From assembly GCA_012840355.1 (NCBI GenBank), contig DULN01000008.1:1-64000 (forward strand): a stretch of DNA of 64,000 nt, read 5' to 3'. Made by a program: the position numbers and the translations under genes. Under the pieces are notes generated by a model. That model was not told the DNA's origin and made no database searches. It worked only from the letters and a program-made list of their open reading frames with translations. This document shows, piece by piece, positions 1-8,089 of the stretch. Numbering within the stretch: position 1 is the first letter of the stretch; each line of letters begins with the position of its first letter. The DNA is from Clostridiales bacterium (GTDB lineage Bacteria; Bacillota; Clostridia; Oscillospirales; CAG-272).

Positions 1-2
1 AC

Positions 3-77
3 TGCCCTGTCGAGATCCGGGGATACAAACTCGAGTATATCAAAAAAATGTACGACTACCTTTACAATAACGCCTGA
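3..77 (+). CDS. 3' end of an unidentified gene (partial)
   Basis: An open frame enters from the left edge and encodes 24 residues ending NNA before TGA at 75-77. The following gene starts 12 bases later on the same strand, so the two are probably cotranscribed. The fragment is too short to recognise a family. Confidence 0.5.
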   Translation, partial: CPVEIRGYKLEYIKKMYDYLYNNA

Positions 78-89
78 CGGGAGCTATTT

Positions 90-1322
90 ATGGGGGATAA
101 AGAAGCAGGGATGAAATTTAAAAGCGCGGCGGAGCTTGCCGAAGCGCGAGAGAGGGTTTGGGAGGAGTACGCCGAGAGGGCAAAATCCGACCCTCAGCGG
201 AAAGAGGAATTTGAGACAAAAACGATGGTATTCGGCGACGCGGTGATGCGCTATGAAATGTACGTCATAGGCGAGAAGCCGGAGGGCGGGTACCCGCTTT
301 ATATCGCGCTGCACGGAGGCGGGGGCGCGCCGAAAGCTCTCAACGACTCGCAGTGGGAACACATGAAGGTATACTACCGGAGGAGCGTCGGCTGCGGCGT
401 CTACGTCGCGCCGAGAGGGGTGCGCGATACGTGGAACACCCATTTCAACGACGAGTCGTACCCGCTGTACGACCGGCTGATTGAGAACATGATACTTTTC
501 GCGGGCGTAGACCCGAACCGGGTATACCTGCTCGGCTTTTCGGCGGGCGGCGACGGCGTCTACGCGATAACCCCGCGCATGGCCGACAGGTTCGCAGCCG
601 CGAACATGTCGGCGGGGCACCCCAACGGCGTGTCGCTGAAAAACCTTTACAGCTTGCCGCTCGCGATACAAGTTGGCGAGCGCGACACGGCTTACGGGAG
701 AAACACCGAGGCGGCGGTGTATGACGGCTTGCTTGGAAGCCTCGCCGCCGCAGAGGGCGGGTATGTTCACCGAACGTTTATCCATTATGAAAAGCCCCAC
801 AACTTTTACGACAACCATCCCGAAAGGGAGCCGCAAAAGGTCATCGCCGACGTGCGCGCGTGGAAGGAAAATGGCGACAGGAGCACGATTTTTGCCAACA
901 CCAACGCCGTCGACTGGGTCACGGCATTCGAGCGCAAGCCCTACCCCGAAAAAATAATATGGGATCTGGGCACCCGCGCGCCGATGCGGCGTGTGCGCTC
1001 GTTTTACTGGCTGCGGGCGGACAGCCCAGAGCCAGCCGGCGAGGTGAAGGCGCAGCTTGATAGGGCAAACAACTCCGTAATGGTTGAAACAAAAGATTTG
1101 CGCGGCGGCTTGACGGTGCTGCTGAATGAGGACATGCTCGACATTTTCGCGCCGGTGAAAATCGAGATAGATGGGGAGAAGCTTGAGGTCTACGACCAGC
1201 CTTCGATGAAGCTGCTTTATCATACCACGCTCGAGCGAGGGGACAGGTTTTTCCAGTTCGCGGCGGGAGTAAAGCTTTGCCGCGGCGAGGATGGAAGCTG
1301 GAAGGCGGAGCAGGCGGTTTAG
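90..1322 (+). CDS. alpha/beta hydrolase, PHB depolymerase-like esterase
   Basis: This 410-residue protein is an alpha/beta hydrolase. It has an HGGGG oxyanion-hole loop near residues 75-79 and a GFSAGG nucleophile elbow near 149-154 (Ser about 151). A likely Asp lies in GERD (about 195) and a likely His in KPHNFYDNH (about 237). This layout matches the Esterase_PHB / polyhydroxybutyrate-depolymerase-like group, whose members cleave acyl esters. There is no signal peptide, so it is probably cytoplasmic. About 120 C-terminal residues follow the catalytic part and resemble no domain I know. The ATG at 90 has a GGGAG sequence about 7 bases upstream. It sits between an unknown gene and a sialidase-like gene on the same strand, which suggests a glycan or ester catabolic cluster. 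The natural substrate is not evident. Confidence 0.8.
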   Translation: MGDKEAGMKFKSAAELAEARERVWEEYAERAKSDPQRKEEFETKTMVFGDAVMRYEMYVIGEKPEGGYPLYIALHGGGGAPKALNDSQWEHMKVYYRRSVGCGVYVAPRGVRDTWNTHFNDESYPLYDRLIENMILFAGVDPNRVYLLGFSAGGDGVYAITPRMADRFAAANMSAGHPNGVSLKNLYSLPLAIQVGERDTAYGRNTEAAVYDGLLGSLAAAEGGYVHRTFIHYEKPHNFYDNHPEREPQKVIADVRAWKENGDRSTIFANTNAVDWVTAFERKPYPEKIIWDLGTRAPMRRVRSFYWLRADSPEPAGEVKAQLDRANNSVMVETKDLRGGLTVLLNEDMLDIFAPVKIEIDGEKLEVYDQPSMKLLYHTTLERGDRFFQFAAGVKLCRGEDGSWKAEQAV

Positions 1323-1344
1323 GCGCGGTAAAGGAGGGGAGAGT

Positions 1345-2373
1345 ATGCAAAAATTCATAGTCAGCCGCGACGACTCGATATACGAGGCGTTCCCGGACGT
1401 CGCGTTTGCGAAAGACGGTCGGCTGGTCTGCGTTTTCACCGAGTGCGAGCACCATGGAAACAGGAATAGTTCCCGGCTCGTCGTCAAAATCAGCGCCGAC
1501 CGCGGAAGAAGCTGGTCGGAAAAATACCCGGTTACCGAGCGGGGCACAAACAGCGCGTTTTTCGACTGCGCGAGGCTCTCATTACTCTCGGACGGCAGGC
1601 TTGCCATGGTCTGCAACTTCGTTGAGCGAGGCGGGGGCAAAACCCGATATGCCAACTACCTTTGGTTTAGCGACGACGGGGTAAATTGGGGCGTGCCGGT
1701 GGAGCTGCCGCTCGGAGGCATTGTGCCCGACAGGCTGGTTGAGCTAAAAAGCGGGCGCTGGGTGTTCGCATCGCATAACTACAGCCCCGAGCACGGCAAG
1801 CTCGCGCAGTACTGCATCATCTCCGACGACCGCGGCAAAACATGGTCGAAGCCGATTGTGATAGCCTCCGACCCGCGATATAACCTTTGCGAAGCGTCGA
1901 TGGTGGAGGTCGAGCCGAACGTTATTGTCGCATTCATGCGCGAGAACTCGGGCATGGGCTACGACTGCTTTAAGGCGATCTCGCGCGACGGCGGCGAAAG
2001 CTGGGAAGGGCCATTTAATGTGCCGCTCCCAGGCTGCCACCGGCCGACAGCGGGATTTTTGCGAGACGGGCGGCTGCTTATTACATACCGATTCATGCAG
2101 GGCGGGGGCGGCTGGCTCGGCTGGTGGACGCAAAATATGTTCGGCGCGTTTTTGCCTGCCGAGTGCCTGCTTGCCACCGAGCGGCACGAGCAGTCGGCAA
2201 GGATATTCCCGATTGACTATGACCGCAGCCCGGTGTCCGATATTGGCTATACAGGCTGGGTGCAGTTCGACGACGGCGAGGTCTATGTTGTAAACTATCT
2301 TGTCGACGACGCGCCGAAGGCTTATATCCGCGCAAGCGCGTTTTATCCCGAGGAGTTTACGATAAATACATAA
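1345..2373 (+). CDS. BNR-repeat sialidase-like protein
   Basis: The product is 342 residues with four Asp-box (BNR) motifs of the S-x-D-x-G-x-x-W type: SADRGRSW (about 51-58), SDDGVNW (109-115), SDDRGKTW (160-167) and SRDGGESW (213-220). These mark a six-bladed beta-propeller as in exo-alpha-sialidases and related hydrolases. No signal peptide is visible, so it may act on imported sugars. The canonical FRIP motif is not obvious, so sialidase activity is inferred only from the fold. I start at ATG 1345, which has AAGGAGGGG just upstream; an upstream in-frame start at 1291 would overlap the preceding gene. A strong terminator follows the stop codon. Confidence 0.8.
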   Translation: MQKFIVSRDDSIYEAFPDVAFAKDGRLVCVFTECEHHGNRNSSRLVVKISADRGRSWSEKYPVTERGTNSAFFDCARLSLLSDGRLAMVCNFVERGGGKTRYANYLWFSDDGVNWGVPVELPLGGIVPDRLVELKSGRWVFASHNYSPEHGKLAQYCIISDDRGKTWSKPIVIASDPRYNLCEASMVEVEPNVIVAFMRENSGMGYDCFKAISRDGGESWEGPFNVPLPGCHRPTAGFLRDGRLLITYRFMQGGGGWLGWWTQNMFGAFLPAECLLATERHEQSARIFPIDYDRSPVSDIGYTGWVQFDDGEVYVVNYLVDDAPKAYIRASAFYPEEFTINT

Positions 2374-2394
2374 CGGATTTCGCTAAAACCCGCG

Positions 2395-2430
2395 GCGGGG
2401 GAGCATAAGCTCCCCCGCTTTTTGTTTTAT
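2395..2430 (+). terminator. rho-independent terminator after sialidase-like gene
   Basis: A perfect 10-bp stem, GCGGGGGAGC (2395-2404) with GCTCCCCCGC (2409-2418), has a four-base ATAA loop and is followed by TTTTTTGTTTT. Confidence 0.9.
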
Positions 2431-2553
2431 TTTTTAGAGGATAAGTTCGCCAACGACCCGTTATTTGCGGTGGGGCGTGTTTTTTCTTTATCCAGCATGC
2501 CGAAAGTAAAGGCTGGCTTAAACCGCGATATTTGCGCTTTTGGGGGCTTGCGT

Positions 2554-3570
2554 TCACAAAAAGCACTCAATTATCCGCTGCCGGTCGGACTCGAGAGTGC
2601 CGCGCTCCATCGCGAGCAGCACCGCGCCGGCGGCTACCGGCGGCAAAAGAGCGGGCATAACTGGCGTGTTTTTGTACGCGCCGCCGTCGAGCATGACGAA
2701 CTCCTCACGGAACGCCTGCACGAGCGCGCCCGCTTTTGACGCCCTCCACGCGCCGCCGCAAAGCGCGACCGATTTTTCGCGCGGCACGCCGTATATCCGG
2801 TACAGCGCCGCGGTTTGCCTTGCAAGGAGCTTGCCGGCTTCGATTATAATAGCGCGCGCCAAATCGTCCCCGCTGTCGGCTGCCTCGCCGACATAAGGCG
2901 CAAAGCCCGCGATTTTCATATGCCGCGGGACGGAGTCGGTGTCGTTATAAAACATGCGGTAAAGCGCGCGGGTCATCGAGTCTATGGTTTGGGGCGTGCC
3001 GCATGGCGCGCCCTCGCCGCAGTCGGCGGCTATGTAGCGCAAAAACGCCGGCGCGAGCATGGTCGGCTCACCCCAGCCGCAGAGCGCTGCTACCGCAGCG
3101 CGGATGCCGTGCGAGCCGATAAAATACCCGCCACCCTCGTCGCCAAGCTCGGGGCCGTAGCCGCCGCGGTGGATTACCTCGTCGCCGCGCACCCACGCTA
3201 CTCCCGAGCCGGTGCCGGCTATGACGATGCAGCCGTCGTCGTCAAACGCGCCGGCGAGCCGGCAGGCATATGCCTCGCCGAGGAATTTTACCGCGCAGCC
3301 CGGGGCGCACTTTTTTATTGCTAAAAGCACCGGCTCCGCCGGCCCGACAACCACGCCCGCCGCGTCGGCGGGGTATTTGCCGCATTTTTCATAAGCTTCG
3401 CCGAGCGCGCCGCCGATGGCTTCCTCGCAGTGCCGGGCTACGCGCTCATCGCCTAAAAACCGCGCGTTAGTGCCGCCGGAAACGCGTTTTGATATAAGGT
3501 TAAAATCATCGTCGTAGACTACAGCGGCGAGCTTGCTGCCACCGCCGTCGAACGCCAGGTGTAAGCTCAT
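2554..3570 (-). CDS. BadF/BadG/BcrA/BcrD-type ATPase, N-acetylglucosamine kinase-like
   Basis: This 338-residue protein belongs to the ASKHA-fold BadF/NagK family. It has the phosphate-1 loop DGGGSK at residues 8-13, the adenosine/phosphate-2 element AGTGSG in the middle, and the GDEGGGYFIG signature typical of N-acetylglucosamine kinases. The likely reaction is ATP-dependent phosphorylation of N-acetylglucosamine or a related amino sugar in the cytoplasm. Length is normal for the family. The ATG at 3570 is preceded by GGAGGG with about 6 bases spacing, and it has its own promoter. It converges on the sialidase-like gene, and the pairing suggests use of host or cell-wall amino sugars. Confidence 0.82.
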   Translation of the reverse strand: MSLHLAFDGGGSKLAAVVYDDDFNLISKRVSGGTNARFLGDERVARHCEEAIGGALGEAYEKCGKYPADAAGVVVGPAEPVLLAIKKCAPGCAVKFLGEAYACRLAGAFDDDGCIVIAGTGSGVAWVRGDEVIHRGGYGPELGDEGGGYFIGSHGIRAAVAALCGWGEPTMLAPAFLRYIAADCGEGAPCGTPQTIDSMTRALYRMFYNDTDSVPRHMKIAGFAPYVGEAADSGDDLARAIIIEAGKLLARQTAALYRIYGVPREKSVALCGGAWRASKAGALVQAFREEFVMLDGGAYKNTPVMPALLPPVAAGAVLLAMERGTLESDRQRIIECFL

Positions 3571-3627
3571 AGTAGCCCTCCGGTTTGCAGGATTTTCTTT
3601 TTTTGCGGGGAGGGAACGCTTATGCGT

Positions 3628-3656
3628 ATTATAATACTGCGGCTGTCATATTTCAA
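3628..3656 (-). promoter_or_regulatory. promoter of the NagK-like kinase gene
   Basis: Read on the minus strand there is TTGAAA (3656-3651), a 17-bp spacer and a consensus TATAAT (3633-3628), about 58 bases before the start codon. The -10 box sits inside the perfect palindrome GTATTATAATAC (3626-3637), which could be an operator. Confidence 0.75.
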
Positions 3657-3680
3657 TGCCGGCGGCAGTAAAATACCAAT

Positions 3681-3709
3681 AAAAAAAGGCGCCGGCTGTT
3701 GCCGACACC
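3681..3709 (-). terminator. terminator of the hydCBA operon
   Basis: Just past the hydA stop, minus-strand GGTGTCGGC pairs over 9 bp (two G-U pairs) with GCCGGCGCC around a four-base loop. Seven T residues follow (A run at 3681-3687 on the plus strand). Confidence 0.88.
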
Positions 3710-3722
3710 TTTGTTTTGCGGT

Positions 3723-5474
3723 TTATTTGTAAAGCCCGCGCTTGACGTAGAAGGTATGCAGTATCTCGTGCGCCTTATGGCTGCCGGGCTCGCCGAAGAA
3801 CTCGTCGTAAAGCATCTTGCAGACGGGGTTCTCATGCGAACGGCGCAGCTTGTTCTTCGAGTCGACTTCATAGAGCACCGCAGCGCGTTTTGCGCGCAGG
3901 TCGACATTGTTGCGCACTACGGGCGGCTGATAGGGCTGGCCGCCGCCGTTGACGCAGCCGCCGGGGCAGGCCATGACCTCGATGAAGGTGAGGTCCTCCT
4001 CGCCGTTCTTAACGCGCTCGAGCAGCTTTTTGGCGTTTGCGGTGCCGGATACGACAGCGACTTTGATCTCAAGGTCGCCGAGCCTGTAAGTTGCGCGCTT
4101 GATGCCCGCTGTGCCGCGGACGTCCGGGAACTCGACCTTTTCAAGCGGGTGGCCGAGAATCGACTCGGCAGCGGTGCGTAGCGCTGCTTCCATAACGCCG
4201 CCTGTCGCGCCGAAGATTTCGCCCGCGCCGGTGGCGACGCCAAACGGCTGGTCGAACGGCTCGTCGGGCAGGCTCTTAAAGTCGATGCCGCAACGCTCGA
4301 TCATGCGGCCGAGCTCGCGCGTTGTGATAGCGACGTCAACGTCGGGATAGCCCGAAGCGGCCTCGCCTTCGCGCCCGACCTCGAACTTCTTCGCGGTGCA
4401 GGGGATAGCCGAGACGACGAAGATGTCCTTCGGGTCAAGTCCGTTCTTCTGCGCGAAGTATGTCTTAAGGATCGCGCCGAACATCTGCTGCGGCGACTTG
4501 CAGGTTGAAAGATTCTCTGTAAACTCGGGGAAGAAGTGCTCGCAGAACTTGATCCAGCCGGGCGAGCAGGAGGTGATCATCGGCAGCTTGCCGCCGTTTT
4601 TGATGCGCTCGATGAGCTCGTGAGCCTCTTCGATTATCGTGAGGTCTGCGGTGAGGTTCATGTTGTATACGCCGTTGAAGCCCATGCGCTTGAGCGCCGC
4701 GACCATCTTGCCCTCGACGTCGGTGCCGGGCTCGTAGCCAAAGCACTCGCCGAGCGTCGCGCGGACCGACGGGGCGGTGATGATTGCGACGAACTTGCTC
4801 GGGTCGGCGAGAGCCTCGAAAACTTTATCAGTGTCGTCGCGCTCGTGCAGCGCGCCGGTCGGGCAGACAACCGTGCACTGGCCGCAGTTTATGCACGGGG
4901 TATCGGCAAGTTTTGACTCGAACGCGCAGCCGATTTCTGTGTCAAACCCGCGGTTGATGGCGCCGATGACGCCGACCGCCTGGACCTTATGGCAAGCGGC
5001 GACGCAGCGGCGGCAGAGTATGCACTTGGTGTTGTCGCGCACGATGGAAGGCGACGACTCGTCTTTCGCGGCTTTGGTACGCTCGCCTACGAAGTAGGAC
5101 GAGGTAACGCCGTAGTCGCGGCAGAGCTTCTGCAGCTCGCAGTTGGTCGAGCGGATGCACGAGAGGCAGTCCATGTTGTGGTTCGAGAGCAGAAGCTCGA
5201 GGTTTAGCTTGCGAGCCTTCTGGATTTTGGGGCTGTCGGTCTTTATGACCATTCCGTCGGAGACGGGGTAAACGCACGAGGTAACCATCCTGAAAGGCTT
5301 GCCGCCTTCGGACACCTCGACAAGGCAGATGCGGCATGCGCCAATCTCGTTTATCTCGCGCAGATAGCAAAGCGTGGGTATATCTATGTTCGCAAGGCGC
5401 GCGGCGTCAAGCACCGTGGTGCCCGCCGGCACTTCGTATTCCCTGTCGTTAATTGTGACTTTTACCTTATCCAT
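3723..5474 (-). CDS. hydA: NADH-dependent [FeFe] hydrogenase, catalytic subunit HydA
   Basis: The 583-residue subunit carries the H-cluster of a multimeric, probably electron-bifurcating, hydrogenase that makes or consumes H2 with NADH and ferredoxin. In order there is an N-terminal [2Fe-2S] ferredoxin domain (Cys36, Cys47, Cys50, Cys66), a His-Cys3 cluster in HNMDCLSCIRSTNC, two [4Fe-4S] motifs (CILCRRC, CINCGQCTVVCP), then H-cluster motifs L1 TSCSPGW, L2 PCTAKK and L3 MACPGGCVNGGG. A small-subunit (HydB-type) C-terminal domain is fused. Length is typical of group A3 enzymes. The gene is last in hydCBA, 24 bases after hydB. The only GGAG lies about 16 bases from the ATG, which is unusually far, but the N-terminus matches the family. 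Confidence 0.95.
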   Translation of the reverse strand: MDKVKVTINDREYEVPAGTTVLDAARLANIDIPTLCYLREINEIGACRICLVEVSEGGKPFRMVTSCVYPVSDGMVIKTDSPKIQKARKLNLELLLSNHNMDCLSCIRSTNCELQKLCRDYGVTSSYFVGERTKAAKDESSPSIVRDNTKCILCRRCVAACHKVQAVGVIGAINRGFDTEIGCAFESKLADTPCINCGQCTVVCPTGALHERDDTDKVFEALADPSKFVAIITAPSVRATLGECFGYEPGTDVEGKMVAALKRMGFNGVYNMNLTADLTIIEEAHELIERIKNGGKLPMITSCSPGWIKFCEHFFPEFTENLSTCKSPQQMFGAILKTYFAQKNGLDPKDIFVVSAIPCTAKKFEVGREGEAASGYPDVDVAITTRELGRMIERCGIDFKSLPDEPFDQPFGVATGAGEIFGATGGVMEAALRTAAESILGHPLEKVEFPDVRGTAGIKRATYRLGDLEIKVAVVSGTANAKKLLERVKNGEEDLTFIEVMACPGGCVNGGGQPYQPPVVRNNVDLRAKRAAVLYEVDSKNKLRRSHENPVCKMLYDEFFGEPGSHKAHEILHTFYVKRGLYK

Positions 5475-5498
5475 GTTCGCTTATGCGGCTCTCCTTTC

Positions 5499-7343
5499 TC
5501 AGTTCTTGGATATGGCGCCGAATGCGCAGTTATCCATGCAGACGCCGCACTTTATGCACTTCGACTGGTCGATGACGTGAGGCTCTCTGACTTTGCCCGA
5601 AATCGCAGAGGTTGGGCATTTGCGTGCGCATTTCGTGCAACCTGTGCATTTTGCGGGATCGATTATAAATTGTACCAGCCTCTTGCAGACGTGAGCCGGG
5701 CAGCGGCGGTCTTTGATGTGCGCTTCGTACTCGTCGTGGAAGAACCTGAGCGTCGATATTACCGGGTTCGGCGCGGTCTGGCCAAGCCCGCAGAGCGACG
5801 CGGTCTTGACGTAGTCGGACAGCTCCTCAAGCCTTGCAAGGTCCTTTTCGGTCGCCTTGCCGTCGATGATCTTGTCGAGTATCTCAAGCGTGCGCTTCAT
5901 GCCGATGCGGCAGGGCGTGCATTTGCCGCAGCTTTCGTCGACGGTGAACTCGAGGAAGAAGCGCGCGATGTCGACCATGCAGTTGTCCTCGTCGATGACG
6001 ATCATGCCGCCCGAGCCGATGATGCAGCCGATCGCCGCGAGCGAGTCGTAGTCGACCGGCGTGTCAATCAGCCTTGCCGGAATGCAGCCGCCCGACGGGC
6101 CGCCGGTTTGAACGGCTTTGAGCTCCTTGCCGTTCGGGATGCCGCCACCTATTTCGTATATGATCTCGCGCAGCGGCATGCCCATCGGAATCTCGATGAG
6201 GCCGGTGTTGTTAATCTTGCCGCCGAGCGCGAAGACTTTGGTGCCTTTGGATTTCTCGGTGCCGTAGCTGGCGAACCAATCGGCGCCGCGCAGGATGATC
6301 TGCGGTATGTTTGCGTAGGTTTCGACGTTGTTGAGGACCGTCGGCTGATCGAACAGGCCCTTTGTCGCCGGGAACGGCGGGCGCGGACGCGGCTCGCCGC
6401 GCTTGCCTTCGATCGAAGTCATAAGCGAGGTCTCCTCGCCGCAGACGAACGCGCCGGCGCCAAAGCGCAGCGACAGCTCAAAGTTAAAGCCGGTGCCGAA
6501 TATATTCTGTCCGAGCAGGCCGTATTCTTTCGCCTGGTCTATCGCGATCTGCAGCCTCTTTATAGCGGTCGGGTACTCGGCGCGTACGTAGATGTATCCC
6601 TCGTCGGCGCCGATAGCGTACGCCGCGATCGCCATGGCTTCGATTATGGCGTGCGGGTCGCCCTCAAGCAGCGAGCGGTCCATGAACGCGCCGGGGTCAC
6701 CCTCGTCGGCGTTGCAGCAGACGTATTTTTTAACCTTGCCGCGGTTGTCGGAGGCGAGCTTCCATTTAAGCCCTGTCGGGAAGCCGGCGCCTCCGCGGCC
6801 ACGCAGGCCGGATTTATATACGACGTCGATTACCTCGTCAGGCGTCATCTCGGTGAGCGCCTTGCGGAGGGCTTGATAGCCATCGCGAGCTATGTACTCG
6901 TCGATGTCCTCAGGGTTGATAACGCCGCAGTTGCGCAGGGCGATGCGCACCTGCTTTTTCATGAATGTGGTGTCGTCTATGGAGTAGGCGGGCTTGCCGT
7001 TCTCGGTGAGCATGAACTCTTCGACCGGCTTGCCGCCGCGGATATGCTCCTCAACCACGCGGCGTGCGCGGTCAGGAGTCATTTTTACGTAAGTAACTTT
7101 CGGTTTGCCTTCTTCGTAAATTTCAACTATAGGCTCGTACTGGCAGATGCCAATGCATCCGGTCAGCTCTACGCGGACGTTGTCCATGCCGGCGGTATAT
7201 TCCTTGAAAGCGTCCATAACCGGGCCGGCGCCGGCCGCCATGCCGCAGGTAGCAAGCCCTACAACGACCCTGAAGCCGCCGTCGGCTGCGGTGATGACGG
7301 GGGCGGTCCTGTCGCGCAGGGCGAGAAGATCGGTATAGTTCAT
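5499..7343 (-). CDS. hydB: NADH-dependent [FeFe] hydrogenase, NuoF-like flavoprotein subunit HydB
   Basis: This 614-residue subunit binds FMN and NADH and passes electrons between NADH and the HydA and HydC clusters. It begins with a thioredoxin-like [2Fe-2S] domain (first 120 residues or so), followed by a NuoF-type Rossmann domain with GLRGRGGAGFPTG and the NADH/FMN-binding ADEGDPGAFMDR. The NuoF-type [4Fe-4S] motif CGKCTPCRIG comes next. The C-terminus adds a 2[4Fe-4S] ferredoxin domain (CTGCTKCARKCP and CIKCGVCMDNC), as in bifurcating hydrogenases and NADP-reducing HndC-type subunits. The ATG at 7343 has a GGGGG tract 13 bases upstream, 18 bases after the hydC stop. The long plus-strand open frame opposite is an antisense shadow of this GC-rich gene. 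Confidence 0.95.
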   Translation of the reverse strand: MNYTDLLALRDRTAPVITAADGGFRVVVGLATCGMAAGAGPVMDAFKEYTAGMDNVRVELTGCIGICQYEPIVEIYEEGKPKVTYVKMTPDRARRVVEEHIRGGKPVEEFMLTENGKPAYSIDDTTFMKKQVRIALRNCGVINPEDIDEYIARDGYQALRKALTEMTPDEVIDVVYKSGLRGRGGAGFPTGLKWKLASDNRGKVKKYVCCNADEGDPGAFMDRSLLEGDPHAIIEAMAIAAYAIGADEGYIYVRAEYPTAIKRLQIAIDQAKEYGLLGQNIFGTGFNFELSLRFGAGAFVCGEETSLMTSIEGKRGEPRPRPPFPATKGLFDQPTVLNNVETYANIPQIILRGADWFASYGTEKSKGTKVFALGGKINNTGLIEIPMGMPLREIIYEIGGGIPNGKELKAVQTGGPSGGCIPARLIDTPVDYDSLAAIGCIIGSGGMIVIDEDNCMVDIARFFLEFTVDESCGKCTPCRIGMKRTLEILDKIIDGKATEKDLARLEELSDYVKTASLCGLGQTAPNPVISTLRFFHDEYEAHIKDRRCPAHVCKRLVQFIIDPAKCTGCTKCARKCPTSAISGKVREPHVIDQSKCIKCGVCMDNCAFGAISKN

Positions 7344-7361
7344 AAAGCTTTTTAATCCCCC

Positions 7362-7859
7362 TTAAGCCTTATACTTTGCAAGCACGCTCGCCACTTGGTC
7401 GGCGGTCATCTTGCCGTATACTTCGTTGTTAATAACCATAACTGGTGCAAGCCCGCATGCGCCGACGCAGCGCGTTGCCTCGAGCGAGTACCTGCCGTCG
7501 GGCGAGATACCGCCCACCTCGACGCCAAGCTGCTTTGACACCTCTTCGAGGACGGCGGCTGCGCCTTTGACATAGCAAGCGGTCCCAAGGCAGATGGAAA
7601 TCGCAACCTCGCCGCTGGGATTGAGCTTGAACTGTGAGTAGAACGTAGCGATGCCATATATCTCTTCAAGCGGCGTGCCAGTCTTTTCCGCAATGATCTT
7701 TTGCACCTCGGGCGGCAGGTATCCGTAGATCTCTTGCGCCTCCTGAAGGATTGGCATCATTGCGCCTTTGACCCCGCGATATTTTTCGATGACAGCGAGG
7801 AGCTTTGCTTCCTGCTCCGGCGTGCCACGAAAATCGACAGCGGTCAGCTTCTTTTTCAT
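7362..7859 (-). CDS. hydC: NADH-dependent [FeFe] hydrogenase, NuoE-like subunit HydC
   Basis: The 165-residue protein is a 24-kDa NuoE-type subunit with a thioredoxin-like fold carrying one [2Fe-2S] cluster. The ligands are two Cys in CLGTACYVKGA and two in CVGACGLAP. It links HydB to HydA in the hydrogenase trimer. I start at ATG 7859, which has GGAGG 10 bases upstream. The in-frame TTG at 7868 is only one base from that GGAGG and is rejected. It is first in hydCBA, with hydB 18 bases downstream, and is transcribed from the divergent region shared with the AGCS transporter. Confidence 0.94.
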   Translation of the reverse strand: MKKKLTAVDFRGTPEQEAKLLAVIEKYRGVKGAMMPILQEAQEIYGYLPPEVQKIIAEKTGTPLEEIYGIATFYSQFKLNPSGEVAISICLGTACYVKGAAAVLEEVSKQLGVEVGGISPDGRYSLEATRCVGACGLAPVMVINNEVYGKMTADQVASVLAKYKA

Positions 7860-7926
7860 GACAAACAAACCTCCGTTAATCGTCCGTTAAAATATAAATG
7901 GGCCGATAATTTACTCATACCGACTT

Positions 7927-7955
7927 ATTATACTACATGTTATAACAAAAATCTA
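7927..7955 (-). promoter_or_regulatory. candidate hydCBA promoter with internal palindrome
   Basis: The minus strand has a consensus TATAAT (7932-7927) and only a weak -35 (TAGATT, 7955-7950) at 17 bp. The spacer contains the perfect 10-bp palindrome TGTTATAACA (7938-7947). A weak -35 with an overlapping palindrome suggests regulated transcription. A redox repressor such as Rex is a guess, because the half-site spacing does not match the usual Rex operator. Confidence 0.45.
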
Positions 7956-8005
7956 TAGCCCTTATAAAAAATTTATCATTTTTTAAAATTTTTCATTTGC
8001 CTCTC

Positions 8006-8020
8006 TAACATTATCTGTTA
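8006..8020. promoter_or_regulatory. inverted repeat in hydC/AGCS divergent region
   Basis: TAACA (8006-8010), five bases, TGTTA (8016-8020) form a short inverted repeat about 70 bases before the AGCS start. It reuses the half-sites of the TGTTATAACA palindrome at 7938-7947 in the opposite orientation. A possible plus-strand -10, TATAAA (8051-8056), lies just downstream without a good -35. Confidence 0.3.
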
Positions 8021-8089
8021 AAAACTGGCTTTAAATTTAACAATTTTGCATATAAAAACCATAGGATTAAGCATGACGGGAGCGGTGCT

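Noticed and set aside
5577..7355. Long plus-strand open frame opposite hydB (592 residues), and similar long frames opposite other GC-rich genes (for example 84-1655, 11592-12677, 31879-32889, 48045-49046)
   Set aside because: They mirror clear protein families on the other strand, have Arg/Ala/Val-rich composition without domains, and lack promoters or ribosome binding sites; they are codon-bias shadows.
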